Source of the DNA: Streptomyces noursei
Lineage (GTDB): Bacteria > Actinomycetota > Actinomycetes > Streptomycetales > Streptomycetaceae
Assembly (NCBI RefSeq): GCF_016917755.1
Contig: NZ_CP070326.1
Span: forward strand, 1,302,001 to 1,366,000
DNA: 64,000 nt
Direction: 5' to 3'
Both the position numbers and the translations under genes were made by a program. Positions 62,001 to 64,000 of this stretch are shown in pieces; the stretch's first letter is position 1, and every line of letters begins with the position of its first letter. Below the pieces are notes generated by a model. That model was not told where the DNA came from, searched no databases, and saw only the letters and a program-made list of their open reading frames with translations.

Positions 62001-64000
62001 CCCAGCGGTCGGCGGGGATCTCCTCGAAAGTGTGCCGGCCGTTCTCCAGCAGCTCCCACAGCTCGTCCATCGTGTCGGCGCCGGGGTAGCGCCCGGACAC
62101 GCCGATGATCGCGATGTCGTGCCGGTCGTCGCGTGCGTCGGGTGCGTCGGGTGCGTCGGGTGCGGAAGCGCCTGCGGTGCCGGGCTCGGCGGCGGGTTCG
62201 CGGACCCGTGCGGTGGTGGGCCCGGCCGCGTCGTCGAACCGCGTCGCCGGGGCGTTCGGCCGCTCGGCCGGGGCGTCCCGTCCTGCGTCCGGCGTCCGTG
62301 CCCGCTCCGTCTTCCCCAGCACGGCTTCCAGTTGTTCGCGCCGCGACTCCACGAAGTGCGCGGCCACGTCCGCGATGTTGAGGTACTCGAAGAAGATCGT
62401 CTTGGACAGCGGCCCGAAGAGCTTCTCCAGTTGGGCGGTCACCCCCAGGATGCTCAGCGAGTCGATGCCGTACTCGATCAGGTTGGTGGTCGACTCCAGG
62501 TCTTCCGGGGCGTGTCGGAGGACCTCGGCGACGACGCCCTTGAGCAGGTCCTCGGCCCGCGCCTGGAGGTCGTCCGCGCCGGCCCGGTCGCCCTCCGCCA
62601 CGCCGCCGGACGACGCCACCGGCGCCGGCGCCGCGCGGCGGGCCGCGCCGAGGGTGGCCTCGGCACCGTAGGCGACGACGAGGTGCGCGGGGGCGTCGGC
62701 GAGCAGGGACCGGCCGAAGGCGCGCAGCCCGTCCTCGGTGGGCAGGGGCTGCCACCCGCGCTCGCGGCGCATCGACTCCAGGGTTACCTCGTCCATGGTC
62801 ATGCCGCCTTCGGCCCACAGCGGCCAGCTGACGGCGACGGTCCTCCCGCTGCGCTCCCCCGCCTCGACCAGCGACTGCCGGTGCTCGGCGAAGGCGTCCA
62901 GGAAGGCGTTGGCCGCCGCGTAGTCGGACTGCCCCGGGTTGCCGTAGACGCTGGCGACCGAGGAGAACAGCGCGAAGAAGTCCAGGTCGAGATGGCGGGT
63001 GGCGGCGTCGAGGTTGAGCGTGCCGCGGACCTTCGGCGCGGTCACCAGGGGGACGTCGGCGAGGTCCTTGCGCAGCAGGTACTGGTCGCGCAGCACACCG
63101 GCGGCGTGCACGACGCCGTCGAGCGAACCGTGCTCCCGCACGACCGTCTCGACCGCGGCCCGCACGGCCTGGGCATCGGCCACGTCGACCGGCAGGTAGT
63201 GCGCGTCGACGCCCTCGGCCCGCAGCGCCGCGACGGAGCCGGCCGTGGAGCGACCGCTGAGCACGACCGTCGCCTCCGCGCGGCCGAAGTAGCGGGCGAG
63301 GTGCGGGCCGATGCCGCCGAGGCCACCGGTGACCCAGTACACCCCGCCGGCCCGCAGCTCGGGCACCCGAGGACCGGCACCGAGCCGTGTCTCGACGGGC
63401 TCCCGCACCTGCCGGGTGCCGTCGGCGGAGTAGCGGACCTCGGTGTCGGCGGAGTCGTCGGCGCCTTCCTCGCGGACGAGCCGCGCGACCTGTTCCGGGG
63501 AGGCCGCAGCCAGGCCCGCGACCCGCACGATGCGGCCCGAGACGAGCGGGTTCTCCAGGGCGACGGTGCGGAACAGGCCGGTCAACGGGGCGTGGAAGTG
63601 CGCCGGCACCCGGGCGTCGACCAGCGCCAGGAACCGGTGCTCGCCCTTGGGGCCGGCCGCGAGCAGCTGCTGGACCTCGGCGAACACCTGCTCCGTCATG
63701 GCCTCGACGCCGTCGGCCGGATGGGCCGGAGCGATCTCCGGCAGGGTCACGGAGTGCGTGGTGCGGGAGCCGTCGCCCGGGTTCGTCGTCCGGTCGATCC
63801 ACCGCGTGGTCGCGGTGACGACGCGCGGGCCGGCGTCGGTGGTGCGCTGGGCGAGGCCGCGCAGGCTGGCGCTGATCACGCCGTCGCGGTCGCACAGGTC
63901 GATGTCGAACTTGGCGAGCGCCCCGGAGTCGCCGCTGCGTCGGACCCAGGCCCAGGTCTCGGACGGGCAGGGCCGGTGGACCTGGAGTTCGTCGAGGGCG
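47089..64000 (-). CDS. AT-less (trans-AT) type I polyketide synthase, glutarimide type, 5' end outside the window
   Basis: The frame is open to the window's right edge and ends at TGA 47089-47091; over 5,630 residues are visible. Order, N to C: end of a DH, KR, ACP; KS, degenerate DH-like domain, ACP; KS, KR, ACP; KS, ACP; KS, DH, KR, C-methyltransferase, ACP; C-terminal condensation domain. No AT domain or GHSxG motif follows any KS; each KS ends in the flanking linker typical of trans-AT systems (LPTYPFARDR-like), so malonyl units must come from a separate AT. A module with KR/DH followed by KS-branching domain-ACP is how glutarimide polyketides start. The order fits what is reported for the PKS of cycloheximide/actiphenol biosynthesis, and the product is inferred to be of that kind. 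The terminal C domain replaces a thioesterase. Confidence 0.93.
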   Translation of the reverse strand, partial: ALDELQVHRPCPSETWAWVRRSGDSGALAKFDIDLCDRDGVISASLRGLAQRTTDAGPRVVTATTRWIDRTTNPGDGSRTTHSVTLPEIAPAHPADGVEAMTEQVFAEVQQLLAAGPKGEHRFLALVDARVPAHFHAPLTGLFRTVALENPLVSGRIVRVAGLAAASPEQVARLVREEGADDSADTEVRYSADGTRQVREPVETRLGAGPRVPELRAGGVYWVTGGLGGIGPHLARYFGRAEATVVLSGRSTAGSVAALRAEGVDAHYLPVDVADAQAVRAAVETVVREHGSLDGVVHAAGVLRDQYLLRKDLADVPLVTAPKVRGTLNLDAATRHLDLDFFALFSSVASVYGNPGQSDYAAANAFLDAFAEHRQSLVEAGERSGRTVAVSWPLWAEGGMTMDEVTLESMRRERGWQPLPTEDGLRAFGRSLLADAPAHLVVAYGAEATLGAARRAAPAPVASSGGVAEGDRAGADDLQARAEDLLKGVVAEVLRHAPEDLESTTNLIEYGIDSLSILGVTAQLEKLFGPLSKTIFFEYLNIADVAAHFVESRREQLEAVLGKTERARTPDAGRDAPAERPNAPATRFDDAAGPTTARVREPAAEPGTAGASAPDAPDAPDARDDRHDIAIIGVSGRYPGADTMDELWELLENGRHTFEEIPADRWDHAAVHDSDRAVLGKSVIRTGTFLRDIDAFDPRYFRISKREAEQMSPEVRLFLQAGVQALEDAGYSRETIHRRYQGDVGVLVGTMSNHYNLYGFQNGLTRGAPQSGSYTGTIPNMLSYFYGLTGPSLFVDTMCSASSTCVHQAVQMLRAGECRMVVAGGINLMLHPYNLIASSQEHFTTGTSDVIRSFGRGVDGTILGEGVGAVVLKPLVDAERDGDQVYAVIKGTALSNAGTRNGFTVPNPGMQAHAIEKAVADAAVDPRTISYVEGHGSGTALGDPIEVRALTTAYRKHTPDRQFCALGSVKANMGHLLAAAGMIGLAKVLLQFRHGKLVPSLHSTELNPDIDFTDTPFRVQQTLADWQPPVTVVDGREVAHPRRAGITSIGAGGMNSHIILEEYPERPARREPFGEQLFVFSAMNEAALGRYLVSFRDYLAGAPEADLPDIAFTLRVGKNELAHRWAFVAADKRSALAAVDGYLAGRRELPAHDLATTWVAGRSVDWDQLPTARRVSLPAYPFEKVRCWVEQTDGAPSVLAPLALRERLHPFLGRNASDVRGLRYATDVHLDDLLDYGYRRDKAPAVVPTFAVDLALATAKVSGFAAQASVHDLRVLRPVDWSATRRLVTEFADGHGIVRTDDGSAAVEFTVRAATPPSGRIDLADLRQVRTREQFLAELADGGLDYKPASCAVDGVFCTPDERTVLRVGRPAFQQDHARRNVTVEPYVLAALAQGVQWEARRAGAPDWARTALNHVAEIHVRAGVPVAHVLFEADRIVLAGETGEVVGELAGVRRGVGGTTPADRPVPQAAPAPVEPEPVSIEPVASPVPAVVDVLRSIAADILKFAPEELDPRTGLDAFGFASISLVAFAKEIHERFGVTISPAVFFDVNTLEGLGTYLADEHGVTVEARPPQPARVEERPEPVRAEARPEPAGGAADPRLPIAVIGAAGRFPGARDLDEYWANLVAGKDSVTAFPLHRYDENQRRTIAAQDFPQRVGALDDIDAFDAGFFRILPREADLMDPQHRLALETVWQALEDSAYRPADLPTTTGVFLGVTGNDYATLLTSLGVAPDAFTATGTTHSILANRISYLLDVRGPSEPIDTACSSSLVAVHRAMEAIRSGACDMAVAGGVNVLLSTDAFVSAHRAGMLSPDGLCKTFDADANGYVRGEGVGAVVLKPLAAAERDGDAILGVLRGSACNHGGRANSLTAPNADAQAELVTAALGDLDPDTVGYLETHGTGTALGDPVEVRALRTAFRRLGRRDDGACGLGSVKTNIGHLESAAGIAGLLKVLLALKHGVLPATQHVQQVNPYIELADGPFHIVRENEPWARPRNRDGSPAPRRAGVSSFGFGGVNAHVVVEEYVPRDQDGEVATTVAVPLSARTREQLTARARDLLSYLERSDDVPLPSVAWSLQIGREEMAERVGWIVSSRAELLDRLRAFVTTGDRGVGEGLIGEWIDGATVDWRAAFGGTPPRRVQLPGYPFARDRFWIPGTRHLPGAEQPSGAGRGHRTEQRGGDAQEIGTVLLTPRWTPTPAAATGRYDRRVVVLCGIDGSVPGALHLDTVKRRPESRFRDLSWQLLETVRGLDARAGTTLVQVVTDDIALAGLLRTVAKENPRIAGQVIGIDDAGGTDLAAVVAENAEATDDLVVYRNGVRHTRTWAPAARAGTAAGTPWRDGGGYLITGGAGGIGARLARRIAADVRRPTLVLAGRSPGDSQVDRLLAELRQAGADARYVRADVSRWEEVRHLVAEAGELTGIVHAAGVVRDALLAEKTVEQWDEVVATKVDGLVHLDRATEHCPLEFLLTFSSGAALTGNPGQSDYATANAFLDEFAAVRNTRVAEGRRRGRTLSLAWPLWEDGGMRVDDRARAYLWEDRGLAPMPTEEGLTALLDAWHTGADQVWVHHGDPRRAQPGAPAATPRPAAAARPIATRPVPTADPDVLDHLLTVFAEVTGLAPGSVDPDRPLVEVGLDSMMVLQLNRELIRTHPDVSSTIFYEQPTLRAVAGQLTGHRPEPAQQPTSTTDTPTAPAATADTPTGRAEPPAAGTDEPIAIIGLSGRYPGAADPDQFWDNLRAGRDCVREVDRWPLDGFFEPDRNTAVATGRSYSKWGGFLDDFAAFDPRFFGIAPRDAYAMDPQERLFVQAAWEVLEDAGYTRARLADRHGHGVGVFAGVTKVGHARHDVGRLPSGELVVPGLSFASLSARASYLLDLRGPSLTIDTMCSASLTAIHEACEQLRRGACEVAIAGGVNLYTHPLDYVELCRSGMLSPDQHCRSFGAGGHGFVPGEGVGCVLLKPLSRAEADGDRVLAVIRGSSVNHGGRTTGYTVPSPVAQADLVRQALDRAGVHAREVSYVEAHGTGTELGDPIEITGLTTAFEQDTADRQYCAIGSVKSGIGHLEAAAGVAGLTKVLLQMRHRQLVPTLHAERLNPNITFERTPFRVQRELSPWHCEGPRIAAVSSFGAGGSNAHLIVEEYPVQPTNGPTHTAEQVVALSARTPEQLTASLDRLAGFLDRNPDTDLADLAFTLQVGREAMTERYAVAVSSTEELRTSLRAGRGHRGTVEASGGLLAEITDDGDLQELLVQRWIAAGKLSKLAALWASGVAVDWERLHQGAPRRVVSLPTYPFAKDRFWIGDLTRTAPAQVAAPAAEPVAEPIVERAARPAARPVAEPVVVEPAAVAPAAAEPAAAPPVAGRRSPDEIVPAVVREKVARALALEVAEIEGGLAFADYGLDSILAIRVVHQLNEALSLDLPTSVVFDFSTADRLTAHLLTTYRDTLVYTEGAADTASEPADAPQATGEPAPVRTERRADERVGGERGPIAVIGMSGRFAGADSLDELWTHLADGDDLVTGTTRFDLDGVSSCTRGGFLDRIDEFDAMFFNISGTEATVMDPQQRLLLEESWKALEDAGYAGQMDRRRCGVYVGAWAGDYQGLLDPDAPAQTLWGNMTSVIPSRVSYFLDLKGPAIAVDTSCSSSLVAIDLACKDLWSGETSMALAGGVFLQSTPRLYGLAGRAGMLSPTGRCHTFDHRADGFVPGEGVGVVVLKRLADALADGDHIHGVIKASGVNQDGATNGITAPSSLSQESLLREVYERFDIDVTRIGLVEAHGTGTKLGDPIEFQALDRAFRAHTDRTEYCAVGSLKTNIGHTQFAAGVAGVLKVLLALKHRQIPASLHFETANEAIPLAGSPFYLSTRTHAWEAPAGAPRCGVVSSFGASGTNAHLVLEEAPPVARTATPHRAHTVVLSARTEQQLDEQRRRLAAHLRADATIDLGDLAYTLAVGRQRFAHRFACVVRDREELIQVLDGTVPARLPADEPIPAEGRRIPLPTYPFARDRYWPAAAGDDRVTLTREHGLLRDHVVQGRHILPAVASLELARRAVGTVPVRMRNVTWVQPLEVADTPVEARVTVRATGRGGHRFEIATGDTVCCEGSITPSDAPRPARADLAALRADCRETVSGDRIHDALVSMGIDHGPTLRAIRQAHVGSGIVLAELALPDGAEPGVLTPAMLDSAIQSAVAAHLTGMRDTAVPFALDQLDAFAPCTPTMWAIVRGGGSGPLDKLDIDLVDADGEVCVRLTGYTSRRTVQAEPALFAPVWDPITAADAPVPSGTDRVLVVGGPAPFDTALTWPLPPSATVEEATAALRALGPVDHLVWAAPETKLEPTDAPGHVAAQNDGVVAAFRMIKALLAAGYDARPLGITLVTLRALATHAHDAVQPAHAGLHGLFGSLGREYGQWTVRRVDLDTPEWPADLTALPAQSPDDAWARRAGQWLARRWAPCAAPAKPVYREGGVYVVIGGAGGLGTAWTQHVVQHFGAHVTWIGRSAHDASVEDKLRAVTGRGTVRYLSADAGDPAALRRAVAEVRQRHPRINGVVQAALVLRDSTFARMDEATLRAGLAAKIDVTTAMAEVFDGEPLDFAVLLSSMQSFTTAAGQGNYAAGCTFSDAYAHALGQHWDTPVKVMNWGWWGDRGSVTSAFYRERLSRVGLVSIEPHEGLAALDTLLGGDQRQLAFIKTNQHNTLANFDRATQVTVHEPTPSRVRGELLLTSDDVDGRMDGVVRWRRTERDPWLAKVLAAQLASLDHGAILPLYADWLAHAERVGVPAEPVEVVLAQWDRQCELWSTDAHRTAELRLVSATLRALPDVLTGRIRPTDIIFPRGSMELVEGCYRDNPAADLFNRAMARAAVDIVTERLRHEPGARLRILEIGAGTGGTSAGMFAALKPYQDSIESYVYTDLSKAFLNHARATYGPDVPYLDCRLLNIEQPLAGQDVAEGGFDLVIAANVLHATRDTRNTLRNAKAALRAGGWLLLNELSAFDLFSHLTFGLLEGWWLFDDRSLRIPGSPALSPESWRDVLTGEGFGTVVFPVSQARPLGQQVIAAESDGVARQGLAGAAKGRARQGTGSTPKAGARPGAGGAERTVPTPRSEPAPAPVSGTAVVAPEAAPVPAPRPAPVVSPEPAPAATPAALSDPSAVILDKAAAVLGIPADRIDTSARLTDYGLDSILVLQLTNALREEFGDDVSSTLLFEVESIDGLCAHFAGPAGERWNLSRGQLAMYRDQRRCPESTAYHLPLLFEIHGDLDEAALERAIHAQTELHPLLGAVLGERDGEPYLDIDPTRVPSFERIDIAAASRVAQLARLRELVNIPFDLATGPLVRTHLVTLPGRRRLLMITAHHILLDGTSTAVLVRTLKDAYRGGGNLSRATYGDFVAWEEALLTGPRAARHRDYWVGELAAPRRTLALPYDRPYDPRRLPRVDTVTFTLPPALATALADTAREHRVSVAIVLFATYARFLHELTGQDDLILGMTAAARYEQRFQDVVGQFANCLPIRCAVTGGLPELLGPLQRKVVAGIEHGAYPLWEITRALGAEDEPLVLTNFLFQNFDGAELLTNDAPAGQGELDLRRFDDLPYAGEYVLSAEFYREGAGYKVFLKYDTHVFNEATARRMRDEWHAIIRDELGQHGGTEEPDA
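47100..48350 (-). other. C-terminal condensation domain of the PKS
   Basis: About 420 residues with the N-terminal core LSRGQLAMYRDQ, the active-site HHILLDG (first His 47977-47979), the DFVAWEE helix, and FANCLPIR and FLFQNFDG motifs. The catalytic His and Asp are intact. No adenylation or carrier domain follows and the next gene is on the other strand, so the domain probably does chain release (hydrolysis, transfer or cyclisation) rather than peptide bond formation on this protein. Confidence 0.85.
48380..53545 (-). other. PKS module 5: KS, DH, KR, cMT, ACP
   Basis: KS Cys in DTSCSSS (53086-53088). DH with a full HxxxGxxxxP motif (HVVQGRHILP, His at 51928-51930) and the second-site Asp in LDSAIQ (51472-51474), so active. 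KR about 50,160-50,640 with GGAGGLG, Ser (SSMQS) and Tyr (GNYAAG). C-methyltransferase about 48,890-49,400 with LEIGAGTGGTS and VIAANVLHAT. ACP serine at 48493-48495 (YGLDSIL). It should give an alpha-methyl-alpha,beta-unsaturated thioester. Confidence 0.87.
53680..55860 (-). other. PKS module 4: KS, ACP
   Basis: KS Cys in DTMCSAS (55339-55341); the remaining His motifs (EAHGTGT, GIGHLEA) are intact. There is no KR, DH or methyltransferase between KS and ACP, only an Ala/Pro-rich linker. ACP serine at 53803-53805 (YGLDSIL). The product keeps a ketone, which would become the ring C2' oxygen of a cycloheximide/actiphenol skeleton. Confidence 0.85.
55960..59200 (-). other. PKS module 3: KS, KR, ACP
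   Basis: KS Cys in DTACSSS (58699-58701), ETHGTGT and NIGHLES His motifs intact. KR around 56,515-56,983 with TGGAGGIG and SDYATAN. ACP serine at 56086-56088 (VGLDSMM). It should add two carbons to the glutarimide-acetyl starter and leave a hydroxyl, which matches the bridge carbinol of cycloheximide. Confidence 0.85.
59300..62120 (-). other. PKS module 2: KS, degenerate DH-like branching domain, ACP
   Basis: The KS active Cys is in DTMCSAS (61603-61605) with both His motifs (VEGHGSGTA; NMGHL). After the KS comes a double-hotdog, DH-like region (about 59,640-60,385; LHPFLGRN, then DYGYRRDKAPAVVPTFAVDLA) that lacks the HxxxGxxxxP catalytic His. This matches the B/X domain of KS-B-ACP modules that do vinylogous Michael addition of malonyl to an unsaturated acyl-KS; lactamisation by the terminal amide then gives the glutarimide. 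The ACP serine is at 59428-59430 in GFASIS, where the usual Asp before Ser is Ala. Confidence 0.8.
62320..64000 (-). other. PKS module 1 (partial): DH end, KR, ACP
   Basis: At the window edge WAWVR...KFDIDLCD is the end of a DH domain; its active-site His is outside. The KR (about 62,890-63,350) has TGGLGGIG and the catalytic Ser and Tyr (FSSVAS; SDYAAAN) and looks active. The ACP serine is at 62458-62460 (YGIDSLS). Together with an upstream KS this module would turn amidated malonyl-ACP plus one malonyl unit into an unsaturated glutaconamyl thioester, the acceptor for the next module. Confidence 0.85.

Overview
The window is high-GC actinobacterial DNA that looks like Streptomyces. Evidence: strong G/C bias at third codon positions, GTG starts, two AfsR/SARP-type regulators, an IdeR/DmdR-type iron box beside HtaA haem-uptake proteins, and a very large AT-less type I polyketide synthase. 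I saw no tRNA, rRNA, CRISPR array or intact transposase.

Layout. 1-5.1 kb: a surface-glycan style block with an open membrane ORF, a methyltransferase, and a translationally coupled minus-strand set (polytopic membrane protein, CofC-like glycosyltransferase, and an epimerase fused in frame to a GT2 glycosyltransferase). 5.5-8.4 kb: small membrane protein, cysteine-synthase-like PLP enzyme and MFS transporter. 8.6-20.1 kb: mixed chromosomal genes (beta-propeller protein, photolyase beside a gene remnant, two SDRs, BTAD/ATPase regulator, ArsR regulator with hydrolase, GNAT). 20.2-25.6 kb: two minus-strand genes, metE and thiI, each behind a cobalamin riboswitch; between them lies a plus-strand gene of unusual composition encoding an Lsr2-like dimerisation domain without a recognisable Lsr2 DNA-binding domain. 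26-31 kb: transketolase and a SARP regulator. 31.2-37.7 kb: haem acquisition (hmuTUV and two divergent HtaA proteins, one with a sortase-E-type LAxTG signal). 37.8-39.8 kb: a P450, a broken alginate-lyase gene and a long hairpin that marks the left edge of the next region.

39.8-64 kb: the right part of a biosynthetic cluster. A trans-AT (AT-less) PKS runs off the right edge. Its visible order is (DH)-KR-ACP / KS-[degenerate DH-like branching domain]-ACP / KS-KR-ACP / KS-ACP / KS-DH-KR-cMT-ACP / C. The KS-branching-ACP module after a KR/DH module is the hallmark of glutarimide polyketide assembly. Collinear reading predicts a glutarimide followed by an eight-carbon chain that could close to a phenol or cyclohexanone, the skeleton of actiphenol and cycloheximide. 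Beside it lie a carboxylic acid reductase, a P450, an SDR and an Old-Yellow-Enzyme reductase. These fit reductive formation of a terminal aldehyde, aldol ring closure and the later phenol-to-cyclohexanone reduction suggested for cycloheximide. The amidotransferase, free ACP and trans-AT expected for such a cluster would lie beyond position 64,000.
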